DNA of 64,000 bases from an uncultured Flavobacteriales bacterium (GTDB lineage: Bacteria > Bacteroidota > Bacteroidia > Flavobacteriales > BACL11), in the NCBI GenBank assembly GCA_943788405.1, contig CALSQD010000002.1, forward strand, positions 608,850 through 672,849, written 5' to 3'. This document shows, piece by piece, positions 31,996 to 41,600 of this stretch. How positions within the stretch are numbered: position 1 is the first letter of the stretch; each line of letters begins with the position of its first letter. Below the pieces are notes generated by a model, which saw only the letters and a program-made list of their open reading frames with translations, was not told the origin of the DNA and made no database searches. The position numbers were made by a program, and so were the translations under genes.

Positions 31996-32409
31996 TTATT
32001 TTAAAGTTAATAGCCCAGCCTTATAAGAATCCAATCCTAAACCACAAATTACTGCTTTGCAATTTTTAGATAAAAGAGATTTTTGTCTGAACTCCTCACG
32101 AGCATAAATATTAGAAATATGCACTTCAATAACGGGTGTTTCAATTGCTTTTACACAATCGGTTAAAGCAACTGAAGTATGTGTATAACCCCCCGCATTT
32201 AGCAAAATCATATCATAAGTAAAGCCCACTTCCTGCAATTTATTTATGAGTTCCCCTTCCACATTGCTTTGGAAGTAATCAAGTTGCACATGAGGAAAAT
32301 CAGCTTTTAAATCAAGCAAATAATCATCAAAAGAAACATTGCCATAAATAGCTTCCTCTCTTTTTCCTAATAAGTTTAAATTTGGACCGTTAATAATCAT
32401 CACCTTCAT
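31996..32409 (-). CDS. aroQ: type II 3-dehydroquinate dehydratase
   Basis: A 137-residue shikimate-pathway enzyme that converts 3-dehydroquinate to 3-dehydroshikimate. MIINGPNLNLLGKREEAIYG holds the family N-terminus with the catalytic Tyr, then FFQSN-like DYFQSNVEGELI, NAGGYTHTSVAL and VEVHISNIYAREEFRQ with the catalytic His. The start is the ATG at 32409; the reading upstream of it runs into the xerD promoter region. Divergent from xerD. Confidence 0.95.
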   Translation of the reverse strand: MKVMIINGPNLNLLGKREEAIYGNVSFDDYLLDLKADFPHVQLDYFQSNVEGELINKLQEVGFTYDMILLNAGGYTHTSVALTDCVKAIETPVIEVHISNIYAREEFRQKSLLSKNCKAVICGLGLDSYKAGLLTLK

Positions 32410-32427
32410 AAGAGCAAAATTATACAA

Positions 32428-33321
32428 ATGAATTGGGAAACATCCATAAAAGGCTTTAAATCTTACTTGCAAATTGAGCGATCACTTTCTGAGAATTCCG
32501 TTCAGGCTTATATGCGTGATGTAAAAAAATTTGCCAATTATGCAATTCCATTGGAGCTTTCTGAACTTAATGTTACTAGAGAAAATATTAGTAATTTCTT
32601 AGCAAAAATACAAGAAGATAAAATTTCAGCTCGTTCCCAAGCTCGTATTATTTCAGGAATAAAAGCATTTTACAAATACTTAATAATGGAGGATTATTTA
32701 AAGGTGAATCCTACTGAGCTTATTGAAAGTCCTAAAATAGGACTTAAACTTCCTGATACTTTATCCTTAATTGAAATTGACAAACTCATATCAGCAGTAG
32801 ATTTAAGTACAAAGCAAGGTGAAAGAAACAGAGCAATTATTGAAACGCTTTACAGTTGCGGACTTAGGGTAAGCGAACTAACTAGTTTACAGCTCTCCAA
32901 TATCCATTTTAAGGAAGGCTACTTAAAAGTAATTGGTAAAGGTGATAAAGAGCGCCTTGCTCCTATTGGTGGTAGAGCCATAAAGTATTTAACGCTTTAT
33001 ATCAATGAGGTTAGGAATCATCAAACAATAAAAAAAGGACATGAGGATTTTGTATTCCTAAACAATAGAGGCGCAAAATTGACTAGGGTAATGATATTTC
33101 TAATCATCCAAAAACTAACAGAAGAAATAGGATTGAAAAAGAAAATTAGCCCGCATACCTTTAGGCATAGCTTTGCCACTCACCTTATTGAAGGTGGGGC
33201 TGACTTGCGTGCTGTGCAAGAGATGCTAGGGCATGAAAGCATTACCACAACCGAAATATACACTCACTTGGATAAAGAGTACCTAAGGAGTAATATCATA
33301 CAATTTCACCCGAGAAGTTAA
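32428..33321 (+). CDS. xerD: tyrosine recombinase XerD-like
   Basis: A 297-residue recombinase of normal Xer length. It has a SAM-like core-binding domain and a catalytic domain with YSCGLRVSEL (Arg), VIGKGDKERLAPIG (Lys), PHTFRHSFATHL (His, Arg), LGHESITTTEIYTHL (His and nucleophile Tyr). It resolves chromosome dimers at dif. It is an ordinary housekeeping member and distinct from the element integrase. One-base overlap with the MFS gene at its end. Confidence 0.93.
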   Translation: MNWETSIKGFKSYLQIERSLSENSVQAYMRDVKKFANYAIPLELSELNVTRENISNFLAKIQEDKISARSQARIISGIKAFYKYLIMEDYLKVNPTELIESPKIGLKLPDTLSLIEIDKLISAVDLSTKQGERNRAIIETLYSCGLRVSELTSLQLSNIHFKEGYLKVIGKGDKERLAPIGGRAIKYLTLYINEVRNHQTIKKGHEDFVFLNNRGAKLTRVMIFLIIQKLTEEIGLKKKISPHTFRHSFATHLIEGGADLRAVQEMLGHESITTTEIYTHLDKEYLRSNIIQFHPRS

Positions 33322-34487
33322 TGCAATTAAGACACAACATATTAAAGATGTACTTGCTAAAAGCAGTACTTTGGTTCATGGTGGCTATGCCGATTATTGT
33401 TCTCTTTTTTCAGGAACACGGTTTAACTTTAACGGAGGTAATGGTGTTGCAGGCAATCTATTCTTTATCAGTAGCTCTTTTTGAAATTCCATCAGGATAT
33501 ATTGCTGATATTTTTGGTAGAAAACAAACGATAGTATTCAGTACTATTTTTTCCTTTATAGGTTATTTGGTGTTTTCATTTTATGGTGGATTTTATGCTT
33601 TTGCAATAGCACAAATACTAGTGGGGATTGGTGGTAGCTTAATGTCTGGTAGCGATAGTGCATTAATTTATGACACTTTACTAGAGACTGATAGCAAAAC
33701 TAGTTATACCAAAATTGAAGGTAGAAATTATGCTATTGGAAATTTTTCAGAAGCAACAGCAGGAATTCTGGGTGGGTTTTTAGCAGTTGGTTCTATTTAT
33801 CTTCCTATTTATGTGCAAACAGGAATTTTATTTTTAAGTATACCTATTGCCTTAACTTTGGTTGAGCCGAGTATGCGTAAAGAGGATAAATTAGACCGAT
33901 CACTTAAAGCAATATTAGAGGTAGTAAAATTTGCAATGATTGATCATGCAAAACTAAGATGGTTAATTGTTTATTCTTCAGCTATGGGAGTAGCTACTTT
34001 ATCCATGGCTTGGTTTGCACAACCCTTTTTTGAAGAGGTAGGTGTGCCTTTGGCTTATTTTGGAATACTCTGGGCTGGTCTTAATTTTTCAGCAGGACTT
34101 ACTTCCTTTAATGCACATCAGTTTGATAAAAAGGAAAACAACTATAAAATGCTGATTTATTTATCATTAGCAATGGTTACTTCATTTTTACTTTTAGGTT
34201 TTAATAATTCATTGTTTGGATTAATTTTCATTCTAATCATTTATCTTTTAAGAGGAATTGTAACCCCTATTTTACGAAATGCTATTAATGAAAATACCAC
34301 TTCTAACAAAAGAGCAACTGTACTTTCAATAAGAAGCTTTATCATTAGAATGTCTTTTGCAGTATGCGCTCCTATTTTGGGATATATTGCTGAAAACTAT
34401 TCAATTGCTAACTCTTTTTATATGTTGGCAGTAATTGTTGGTTTGTTTTCACTCTTAGCTTCCTTTAGGCTTTCTGCTTTGGAATAA
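33321..34487 (+). CDS. MFS transporter
   Basis: A 388-residue protein with about twelve hydrophobic segments. The loop after the second helix carries EIPSGYIADIFGRKQTIVFS, the MFS signature D-x-x-G-R-K. It starts in the TAATG overlap with xerD. The substrate cannot be predicted; related bacterial proteins are drug- or sugar-efflux-like. Confidence 0.88.
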   Translation: MQLRHNILKMYLLKAVLWFMVAMPIIVLFFQEHGLTLTEVMVLQAIYSLSVALFEIPSGYIADIFGRKQTIVFSTIFSFIGYLVFSFYGGFYAFAIAQILVGIGGSLMSGSDSALIYDTLLETDSKTSYTKIEGRNYAIGNFSEATAGILGGFLAVGSIYLPIYVQTGILFLSIPIALTLVEPSMRKEDKLDRSLKAILEVVKFAMIDHAKLRWLIVYSSAMGVATLSMAWFAQPFFEEVGVPLAYFGILWAGLNFSAGLTSFNAHQFDKKENNYKMLIYLSLAMVTSFLLLGFNNSLFGLIFILIIYLLRGIVTPILRNAINENTTSNKRATVLSIRSFIIRMSFAVCAPILGYIAENYSIANSFYMLAVIVGLFSLLASFRLSALE

Positions 34488-34492
34488 TATTC

Positions 34493-34500
34493 TACTTTTG
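34493..34500 (+). promoter_or_regulatory. -7 box of the DUF6787-like gene
   Basis: TACTTTTG matches TAnnTTTG and ends 4 bp before the ATG at 34505, which suggests a leaderless transcript. Confidence 0.5.
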
Positions 34501-34504
34501 CATT

Positions 34505-34810
34505 ATGAACAGACTCAAAGAAAAATGGGGAATTACCTCTAACTTTCAAATCATTATTATTTTACTTGTCTTCTCTATTACTGGTTCTATTGCAGTAATT
34601 GTTGCAAAACCAGTGCTTATCCTAGTTGGTTTGGATAAAGAAGTATTATCACCTTGGGTGTTTTGGCCTATTCGCATTTTCATCATCTTCCCTATTTACC
34701 AAGTGCTTATTGTTGTTATTGGTGCATTGTTTGGGCAATTCAAATTCTTTTGGGCATTTGAAAAAAAGATGTTATCTCGCTTAGGATTTAAACGCTTTAA
34801 GGAGGACTAA
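34505..34810 (+). CDS. small two-helix membrane protein, DUF6787-like
   Basis: A 101-residue protein beginning NRLKEKWGITSNFQII, with a first membrane helix (IIILLVFSITGSIAVIV) and a second (FIIFPIYQVLIVVIGALFG). The basic C-terminus ends in KRFKED. The pattern resembles the conserved Bacteroidota family I know as DUF6787, and I am only moderately sure of the number. Function is unknown. Independent promoter. Confidence 0.7.
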   Translation: MNRLKEKWGITSNFQIIIILLVFSITGSIAVIVAKPVLILVGLDKEVLSPWVFWPIRIFIIFPIYQVLIVVIGALFGQFKFFWAFEKKMLSRLGFKRFKED

Positions 34811-34931
34811 TTCATTCCTTTTCTTAATTTTGGCATCCTTATTTGAAAAATAGTTTTTAGTGATGAGCCACTAGGCATCAGTAAATTTTAATAACTAGTT
34901 ACTTATCACTAGTCACTTATAACTTTATTTT

Positions 34932-35699
34932 ATGAAATTAATTATATCCTTAGCAACACGCCTTATTCCTAGGCATTACCTTCAACATGTAAGTCATTTC
35001 TTCTTGCAAATTTTTTCTCTATTCATGAGGGGAAACAAATTTGAAGATCCTATAAACGGAAAAACCTACAGAAAACTATTGCCTTATGGTAGAATGATTT
35101 CTCGTGAAAATGCTATTGCACCTGATAGCATGAGCTTGGAAAGGCACAGATTGATGTGGTTATTCATGAAAGAGAAAACTAACTTTTTTACTGCTGACTT
35201 AAAGTTCTTGCACATTGCTCCTGAATATTGTTTTATCAAACTATTTAAAGGGATGAAGAATTTGGACTATACTACTGGTGATTTAATCTCTCCTTGGGCG
35301 GATGTAAAAATGGATGTACACGATATTCCAATGGATGATAATACTTTTGATGTAGTAATCTGTAATCATGTATTGGAACATGTAGATGATTCACACAAAG
35401 TAATGACTGAATTTTATAGGGTAATGAAACCTGGAGGTTGGGGAATTTTTCAAGTTCCTATTGATACTAACAACCCAAATACTGAGGAAGATAAAAGCAT
35501 TACTGACCCAAAGGAAAGAGAGCGCCTTTACTGGCAAGATGATCATTTAAGGTTGTTCGGGCTTGATTATGGTAAGAAATTAGCAGCAGCAGGCTTTAAA
35601 GTTACTGAGAGCGAATTTATAAATGAATTGAGTCCTGAGTTAGTGGAACGCTATGCCCTACCTAAAGGGGAAATTGTTTATTTCTGTGAAAAAGAATAA
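34932..35699 (+). CDS. class I SAM-dependent methyltransferase
   Basis: A 255-residue methyltransferase of the Methyltransf_11 type. Motif I region is KFLHIAPEYCFIKLF, then LISPWADVKMDVHDIPMDDNTFDVVICNHVLEHVDD, and FYRVMKPGGWGIFQVP. The substrate is unknown. The 5' flank of about 120 bp holds a short direct repeat ACTAGTTACTTATC / ACTAGTCACTTAT. Confidence 0.85.
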   Translation: MKLIISLATRLIPRHYLQHVSHFFLQIFSLFMRGNKFEDPINGKTYRKLLPYGRMISRENAIAPDSMSLERHRLMWLFMKEKTNFFTADLKFLHIAPEYCFIKLFKGMKNLDYTTGDLISPWADVKMDVHDIPMDDNTFDVVICNHVLEHVDDSHKVMTEFYRVMKPGGWGIFQVPIDTNNPNTEEDKSITDPKERERLYWQDDHLRLFGLDYGKKLAAAGFKVTESEFINELSPELVERYALPKGEIVYFCEKE

Positions 35700-35704
35700 A
35701 TAAA

Positions 35705-36220
35705 ATGTCAGCTCAACTTTTAAAATTACTAGAAGGTAGAGTTGATAGAGAAAAAATTATTACAATCTTAAATAATGGTGTGGATAATAAGGATTTCAAT
35801 TTCCTTGTTAAGCACATGCAAAAACAAGTAAAATCTTCTTCCTGGCGTTCAGCATGGATAATTAATAATGCCATGAAAAAGAATGATGATCGGATTAAAA
35901 AACCATTAACAAAAATCATCCAGTCTATTATTGGTAAATCTGATGGACATCAAAGAGAATTATTAAAAGTTGTAATGAAAATGGAGCCTTTAAATGAAAA
36001 AGCTGAGGGTTACTTTTTTGATGTATGCACTAATCTTTGGGAAGAAGTAAACAAGCAACCTGCTGTGCGCTATTATGCGGGTTGCTACATGATTACAATG
36101 GCTGAAAAATATCCTGAGATAAAAAACGAACTAGAAGTACTGTTTGGAGATTATTATACTAAAAGCCTCTCCCCTGGTATAAAACGAATATTTGAAAGAA
36201 AATTAGCAAAACTAAATTAA
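35705..36220 (+). CDS. unknown 171-residue helical protein
   Basis: An all-helical, basic protein that reads like HEAT-type repeats (WRSAWIINNAMKKNDDRIKK, VRYYAGCYMITMAEKYPEI). No signal peptide. It starts 5 bp after the methyltransferase stop and its stop overlaps the following secreted phosphatase start by one base, so it lies in that operon. Function unknown. Confidence 0.7.
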   Translation: MSAQLLKLLEGRVDREKIITILNNGVDNKDFNFLVKHMQKQVKSSSWRSAWIINNAMKKNDDRIKKPLTKIIQSIIGKSDGHQRELLKVVMKMEPLNEKAEGYFFDVCTNLWEEVNKQPAVRYYAGCYMITMAEKYPEIKNELEVLFGDYYTKSLSPGIKRIFERKLAKLN

Positions 36221-37251
36221 TGAAGAAGGTTCTATTTTTACTAATGATAAGTACACAATTATTAACTGCACAAAGTTTGGAGGATTTAACCTTTGGGACG
36301 GACTCCACTTTTGAAGTAATAAGCTGGAATATTGAATGGTTTCCTAAAAACGGACAAGCCACTGCCGATTCAGTAAAAACAATCATCCAAAGTTTAGCTG
36401 CTGATGTATATGCCCTGCAAGAGATTGACGATACCACCCTTTTAAAACAAGTGGTAAGTACTATTCCTGGTTATGAATGTTATTTTAAAAGCAGTTATTA
36501 TGGTGGCTTGGCTTATGTGTACAATACAAATACCGTACAAGTAAATGCTAAGTATGAAATTTATACCTCCCAACCTTATTGGAATGCTTTTCCAAGGTCG
36601 CCACAAGTGCTGGATTTAATGCATAAGGGAAAGCAATACAATGTTATAAATAATCATCTTAAATGCTGTGGAGATGGCAATTTAGATATAAATAATTCTT
36701 CTGATGAAGAAATGAGGAGATATATGGCAGTCTATTATCTCAAACAATATATTGATAATAATCTGGCTAACAAAAATGTAATATTAGTTGGAGATTTAAA
36801 TGATGAACTTACTGATTTTGCAAGTCATAATGTATTTCAAGATTTTATTACTGACCCAGGCAATTACTTATTTGCAGATATGCAAATTGCAAATGCTAGT
36901 AACACTAATTGGTCCTACCCTTCTTGGCCTTCACATTTGGATCATATCCTAATTTCAGATAAATTGTTTGCTGACTTTTCCAAACCTAATTCAATGGTTT
37001 CCTGCATAAGGATTGATGACTATATGAGTGGCTGGAACACTTATGACAATAACATTTCAGACCATAGACCAGTGGGAATAAAACTGGAAGTAGGGGCTAT
37101 AATAAATACTACACTCGAAATAGAAAATACAGATAGAAACCTTATTAAAATAGTGGATGTTTTAGGAAGAGAAATAATGCAAAAAAACAATACCCCCCTG
37201 CTTTATATGTACAGTAACGGTACTGTGGAGAAGAAACTGATAATAGAATAA
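36220..37251 (+). CDS. secreted endonuclease/exonuclease/phosphatase protein
   Basis: A 343-residue protein with a signal peptide (KKVLFLLMISTQLLTAQ). The EEP fold is clear: ISWNIEWFP, YALQEIDD with the metal Glu, VILVGDLNDEL, and ISDHRPVGI with the catalytic Asp-His. It could degrade extracellular nucleic acids or phospho-compounds. The last about 40 residues are the short sorting-like tail (KIVDVLGRE, LYMYSNGTVEKK) shared with three other secreted proteins here. Confidence 0.88.
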   Translation: MKKVLFLLMISTQLLTAQSLEDLTFGTDSTFEVISWNIEWFPKNGQATADSVKTIIQSLAADVYALQEIDDTTLLKQVVSTIPGYECYFKSSYYGGLAYVYNTNTVQVNAKYEIYTSQPYWNAFPRSPQVLDLMHKGKQYNVINNHLKCCGDGNLDINNSSDEEMRRYMAVYYLKQYIDNNLANKNVILVGDLNDELTDFASHNVFQDFITDPGNYLFADMQIANASNTNWSYPSWPSHLDHILISDKLFADFSKPNSMVSCIRIDDYMSGWNTYDNNISDHRPVGIKLEVGAIINTTLEIENTDRNLIKIVDVLGREIMQKNNTPLLYMYSNGTVEKKLIIE

Positions 37252-37257
37252 TGTGTT

Positions 37258-37312
37258 AATTTGGTGATTTGAGAATTAGCACATCAACTCATCATCAAAT
37301 TAGTTTTTTTTA
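37258..37312. terminator. possible bidirectional terminator between convergent genes
   Basis: An imperfect inverted repeat (TAATTTGGTGAT... / ATCATCAAATTA) followed by eight Ts lies between the EEP gene and rsmG, which converge. Confidence 0.45.
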
Positions 37313-37924
37313 ATAAGAAATATAAATCACCTTTTTAGTTTCAAAAAATTCTTCCTCAAAGGAATCAGCTATTTCATAAGGAGTATGAGAAATTCCTCTT
37401 AACTCCTCTGATAAATCACCTCCTTTTAAGTAGAGGATACCATTTTTTAGGCTATTGTTGTGCTTTTTGTTGAATTTACCTTTTACCCACTTTTTAAAGT
37501 CAGTCATATTAGTAACTGCACGGCTAACAACAAAATCAAAAGTTTCTTTTATATTTTCTGCTCTTTCGTGCATAGTACGCACATTTTTAAATCCTATTGC
37601 AGCACTCACTTCATTTACTACTTTTATCTTTTTACCAATGCTATCCACTAGTAAAAACTCAACTTCAGGAAACAGGATAGCTAAAGGGATTCCTGGAAAA
37701 CCACCTCCTGTACCAATGTCCAATACTTTTGTTCCTTTTTCAAACTGAATTACTTTAGCAATAGCTAATGAATGTAATATATGGTTTGTATAAAGGGCAT
37801 CCATATTCTTTCTGGAAATCACATTTATTTGTGCATTCCAATCTTCGTAAAGCTCCTTTAAATCAGTAAACTGCTTAATTTGTTTTTCCGTTAAATCAGG
37901 AAAATACTTGTGTATAATTTGCAT
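37310..37924 (-). CDS. rsmG: 16S rRNA (guanine527-N7)-methyltransferase RsmG
   Basis: A 204-residue enzyme that makes m7G527 in 16S rRNA. Family features are WNAQINVISRKNMDALYTNHILHSL, the SAM motif VLDIGTGGGFPGIPLAI, and FVVSRAVTNMTDFKKW. Its ATG follows the sigma-factor stop directly (37925), so the two form an operon with the glycosyltransferase upstream. Confidence 0.95.
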   Translation of the reverse strand: MQIIHKYFPDLTEKQIKQFTDLKELYEDWNAQINVISRKNMDALYTNHILHSLAIAKVIQFEKGTKVLDIGTGGGFPGIPLAILFPEVEFLLVDSIGKKIKVVNEVSAAIGFKNVRTMHERAENIKETFDFVVSRAVTNMTDFKKWVKGKFNKKHNNSLKNGILYLKGGDLSEELRGISHTPYEIADSFEEEFFETKKVIYISY

Positions 37925-38527
37925 TTAGTAAGCGTCCTTTATTCCGGACATAATTTTAAATAATTGTTCTCTGCTCCTATGTAATTGTGCTTTTACCGTA
38001 CCTAAAGGAACATCTAAAGTTGTAGCAATTTCCTCATAGCTTAATTCTTTAAAGTAACGGAGCTTTACTAAATCACGATATTTAGGTTTTAATTGGTCAA
38101 CAATTTGTCGTAAAATAGCAACTCTTTGGCTCTTTTCCATTTCTTGCTCAGGATTTAAATCCTTTGAAATTAAATCAAAAGTATTACGCTTACCGTCCTC
38201 ATCCAACATCATTTTATCAATTGAAATAGTGGGTAATTTATGCTTACGCAAATAATCAATACAATGATTACGAGCTACTGTATATAGCCAAGTACTAAAA
38301 GCATAAGTTGGTGTATATAAGTGTAGTTTTTTAAAGGCCTTTCCTAGGGATTCAATGGTTAAATCTTTAGCTAGTTCTTGGTCGCCTACTTTTTCATATA
38401 GCATAAAATAAATAGGATCACGATATAATTTCATTAGCTCATTATATGCAGTAGGATCTCCCGTTTCTAAAGCTCTATTTATAAGCTTTAAATCTCTTTG
38501 TCCCTTTTCGGTTAACTTATTACTCAT
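37925..38527 (-). CDS. ECF-type RNA polymerase sigma factor
   Basis: A 200-residue sigma-70 family member. Region 2 contains YRDPIYFMLYEKVGDQELAKDLTIESLGKAF and FSTWLYTVARNHCIDYLR. Region 4 is LKPKYRDLVKLRYFKELSYEEIATTLDVPLGTVKAQLHRSREQL. I chose the ATG at 38527, which forms an ATGA overlap with the glycosyltransferase stop, over one 9 bp upstream. No anti-sigma gene is adjacent, so its signal is unknown. Confidence 0.93.
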   Translation of the reverse strand: MSNKLTEKGQRDLKLINRALETGDPTAYNELMKLYRDPIYFMLYEKVGDQELAKDLTIESLGKAFKKLHLYTPTYAFSTWLYTVARNHCIDYLRKHKLPTISIDKMMLDEDGKRNTFDLISKDLNPEQEMEKSQRVAILRQIVDQLKPKYRDLVKLRYFKELSYEEIATTLDVPLGTVKAQLHRSREQLFKIMSGIKDAY

Positions 38528-39627
38528 CTCCTCCACTTTTTAGGTTTTTTAAATAGATTCAATAATACAAAAAATACTTGTACCAATAAGTGTGCAATTT
38601 CATAAAGCGGATGTACCCAATATAAATCCATCACATTTAACCGCTTCATACTATTGTAGTTTATCAGGTATGAGGTGAATAATTTTATGCTCAATAAAGT
38701 AATGCTGAATAACAATGGAGCTTTAAGAATAAAAAGCAATACAATTGCTATCCAAAATAATAGCTGAGCATAAGGATAAAGTGATAACAGTACTTTAAAT
38801 TTTGTTTTGTAAAGTGGTGCAGTTGTTATATGTCTTCTTTTTTGATATGCCCACTCCTTCCAGCTTTCAATTACTGCTGATGTAGTATGTGTTTCGTTAT
38901 TTATTTCAATAGCAACCGTACTTTTAGGAGCTATTTCTTGTATAAACAAATCATCATCACCTGATGGAATGTGCAAGTGTTTGGCAAAACCCTTGTTTTC
39001 AAAAAACAATGATTTTTTATACGCCATATTACGCCCTACTCCCATATAAGTGAAGCCTGCAAGTGCATAGGACAAATACTGCTGGGCTACATTAAAAGTA
39101 TCAAAACGGATTATTTTATTCAGCAATCCCTTTTTTCTTTCATAAGCACCATACCCTAGAATTATTTCTGAATCGTTAAATCCATCAAGCATTCCTTTCG
39201 CCCAATTGTTAGAGTTTGGTAAGCAATCAGCATCTGTAAGCAAAAGATGTTCGTGTTTTGCAGTTTTTATACCAATTGTTAAGGCAAACTTTTTTCCTGG
39301 CCTATGGTTAATGTGTTGCTCTATAGTAACCACTACCAAATTAGGGTATTTTCCTTTAAAGCTTTTTAATATGTCAGCTGTTAAGTCTAAGGATTGGTCA
39401 TTAACCACTACAACCTCAAATTCAGAATAATTCTGTTCCAATACTGCTGGTAGGTATTTTGTTAAATTATCAGCTTCATTTTTAGCGCAAATAATAATAG
39501 ATACCGGTTTATTAAAAGCTGTTTTTTTGCTTTTAAAAAAAGTAAGCTTACTAAAAAAGTAAATACTATAACCTAGTATAACAGTAAGATTAGTTACAGC
39601 TACTGCTATCAGAAAATTTTGCAGCAT
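38524..39627 (-). CDS. membrane-bound family 2 glycosyltransferase
   Basis: A 367-residue protein with an N-terminal helix (NFLIAVAVTNLTVILGYSIYF), a GT2 domain (SIIICAKNEADNL, VNDQSLDLT, LLTDADC with the DxD, SGDDDLFIQE, QKRRHITT as a QxxRW-like motif) and about three C-terminal helices. It is processive-type in layout, resembling enzymes that make surface polysaccharides or carotenoid glycosides. It overlaps the sigma-factor gene by 4 bp. Confidence 0.88.
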   Translation of the reverse strand: MLQNFLIAVAVTNLTVILGYSIYFFSKLTFFKSKKTAFNKPVSIIICAKNEADNLTKYLPAVLEQNYSEFEVVVVNDQSLDLTADILKSFKGKYPNLVVVTIEQHINHRPGKKFALTIGIKTAKHEHLLLTDADCLPNSNNWAKGMLDGFNDSEIILGYGAYERKKGLLNKIIRFDTFNVAQQYLSYALAGFTYMGVGRNMAYKKSLFFENKGFAKHLHIPSGDDDLFIQEIAPKSTVAIEINNETHTTSAVIESWKEWAYQKRRHITTAPLYKTKFKVLLSLYPYAQLLFWIAIVLLFILKAPLLFSITLLSIKLFTSYLINYNSMKRLNVMDLYWVHPLYEIAHLLVQVFFVLLNLFKKPKKWRR

Positions 39628-39631
39628 TTAA

Positions 39632-40579
39632 TTACTGAGCCAAATAATTTAATACATTTTTCTCAACTCTGTTAATTACATCACTTACATCTTCTTTTAC
39701 AAATTTATCTCCAGTAATGTATTCAAAAAGCTCAATATATCTTTCTGATACAGATGTGCAGTATTCTTCACTCATATCTGGAATTAACTGTCCTTCCTTT
39801 CCTTGAAATCCGTTTTCAATTAACCATTGGCGCACAAACTCTTTTGAAAGTTGTTTTTGCTGTGTTCCATTTGCAATAGACTCTTCATATCCTTCAATAT
39901 AAAAATAACGAGATGAATCAGGAGTATGGATTTCATCAATTAATGTAATAACTCCATTTTTATCTGTTCCAAATTCATATTTAGTATCTACTAAAATTAA
40001 GCCTTTATCAGCAGCCATCTCTGTTCCTCTTTGGAAAAGTGCTCTTGTATATTCTTCTAACTGAATATAATCAGCTTCAGCAACTAATCCTTGTGCTAAA
40101 ATTTCTTCTCTGCTAATATCTTCATCATGCCCTACTTCAGCTTTAGTTGTTGGCGTAATTAATGGTGTTTCAAATTTTTGGTTTTCAACCATACCATCAG
40201 GCATTGGCACACCACAAAGCATTCTTTTTCCAGCCTTATATTCTCTCCAAGCATGCCCAGTTAAATATCCTCTAATTACCATCTCAACCATAAAAGGCTC
40301 ACACATTTTACCAATTGTTACAGATGGATCAGGAGTTGCCTCCATCCAGTTTGGAACGATATCAGCAGTAGCTGTTAAAAATTTAGCTGCAATTTGGCTT
40401 AATACTTGTCCTTTGTAAGGAATTCCCTCAGGTAATACATGATCAAAAGCTGATATCCTATCGGAAGCCACCATAACTAGTGTTTCATTATTTACAGTGT
40501 ATACATCTCTTACTTTTCCATTGTAGAATTTAGTTTGTCCTGGTAATTGGAAGTTTGTTCCTTTAATTGTGTTAATCAT
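39632..40579 (-). CDS. purC: SAICAR synthase
   Basis: A 315-residue phosphoribosylaminoimidazole-succinocarboxamide synthase of purine synthesis, in the longer form common in Bacteroidota and yeast. It has [39 protein letters not shown] and [15 protein letters not shown]. Its start overlaps the phoH stop by 8 bp. Unusually for a purine gene, it is coupled to phoH and no other pur gene is near. Confidence 0.96.
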   Translation of the reverse strand: MINTIKGTNFQLPGQTKFYNGKVRDVYTVNNETLVMVASDRISAFDHVLPEGIPYKGQVLSQIAAKFLTATADIVPNWMEATPDPSVTIGKMCEPFMVEMVIRGYLTGHAWREYKAGKRMLCGVPMPDGMVENQKFETPLITPTTKAEVGHDEDISREEILAQGLVAEADYIQLEEYTRALFQRGTEMAADKGLILVDTKYEFGTDKNGVITLIDEIHTPDSSRYFYIEGYEESIANGTQQKQLSKEFVRQWLIENGFQGKEGQLIPDMSEEYCTSVSERYIELFEYITGDKFVKEDVSDVINRVEKNVLNYLAQ

Positions 40580-41513
40580 TGTTTTCGTTTTTATATGCTT
40601 TAATTATATCTTTTACTAGTTTATGTCTAATTACATCTTTACCATCAAGAGTTATGAAGCTAATATCTTTAATGTTTTTTAATGTATTTTTTGCGTGTAT
40701 TAATCCTGATTTTTGATTTCTTGGTAAATCAATTTGACTTTCATCTCCTGTAATAATAAACTTGGCTGATTTCCCCATTCTTGTCAAGAACATTTTCATT
40801 TGTTGTTCTGTAGTATTTTGTCCTTCATCAAGTATTACAAAGGCTTTATCCAAAGTTCTCCCTCTCATAAATGCTAAAGGTGCAATTTGTATAGTGCCAT
40901 TTTCTATATATTCATTTAATTTTTCAATATGAATCATATCAAACAAAGCATCATATATTGGCTGCATGTATGGGTCTAGCTTCTCCTTTAAATCTCCTGG
41001 TAAAAATCCTAAATTCTCTCCTGCTTCTACTGCAGGACGAGTTAATATGATTCTTTTTATCTCTCTATCCTTTAATGCTTTTACTGCAATAGCTACTGCT
41101 GTATATGTTTTTCCTGTTCCTGCCGGACCAATTGCAAATAACATATCATTTTTTTCAAGTTCAGCAACCATTTTTCTTTGGTTGGCAGTACGAGCTTTTA
41201 TTATTTTACCATTCTGACCGTGTAAAATAACATCATCCTTTGTTTTTAATATCTCATTCTCATCCCCCTCAACTAAGCGCTCAATTTGACTAAGTGTAAG
41301 TGAATTATAATGATTGATATGCTTAATAAAGGCAGTTAGTTTTTGTTCAAAATACTTAATCTGGTCAGTGCTTCCTAAGAGTTTTAGCTTCTCTCCTCTA
41401 GATACAATTTTAATTTGAGGAAACAAAACTCTTATTTTATCAAGCTTATGATTATTAGTGCCAAAAAGTTTTACTAACTCAATGTTACTAAGTGTTATTA
41501 ATTTCTCACTCAT
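40572..41513 (-). CDS. PhoH-like ATPase
   Basis: A 313-residue PhoH/YbeZ family protein. Walker A is [21 protein letters not shown] near residue 130, then [27 protein letters not shown], Walker [13 protein letters not shown] and [13 protein letters not shown]. An N-terminal KH-like part covers residues 1-70. PhoH proteins are RNA-linked ATPases, often next to ybeY elsewhere. It shares a transcript with purC. Confidence 0.93.
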   Translation of the reverse strand: MSEKLITLSNIELVKLFGTNNHKLDKIRVLFPQIKIVSRGEKLKLLGSTDQIKYFEQKLTAFIKHINHYNSLTLSQIERLVEGDENEILKTKDDVILHGQNGKIIKARTANQRKMVAELEKNDMLFAIGPAGTGKTYTAVAIAVKALKDREIKRIILTRPAVEAGENLGFLPGDLKEKLDPYMQPIYDALFDMIHIEKLNEYIENGTIQIAPLAFMRGRTLDKAFVILDEGQNTTEQQMKMFLTRMGKSAKFIITGDESQIDLPRNQKSGLIHAKNTLKNIKDISFITLDGKDVIRHKLVKDIIKAYKNENND

Positions 41514-41600
41514 TAATTATACTGTTCATCAATTTCTTTTAATTTTGGAGCTACAAAATAACAATATTTTAACTACTTCATCAATAGCTTTTCATAATAA

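Noticed and set aside
32410-32472. Longer N-terminus of aroQ
   Set aside because: The family N-terminus begins at the ATG at 32409; the extension would overlap the start of xerD.
34811-34931. Possible small RNA or repeat element
   Set aside because: Only a short direct repeat (ACTAGTTACTTATC and a near copy) and A/T-rich sequence; too little to name a feature.
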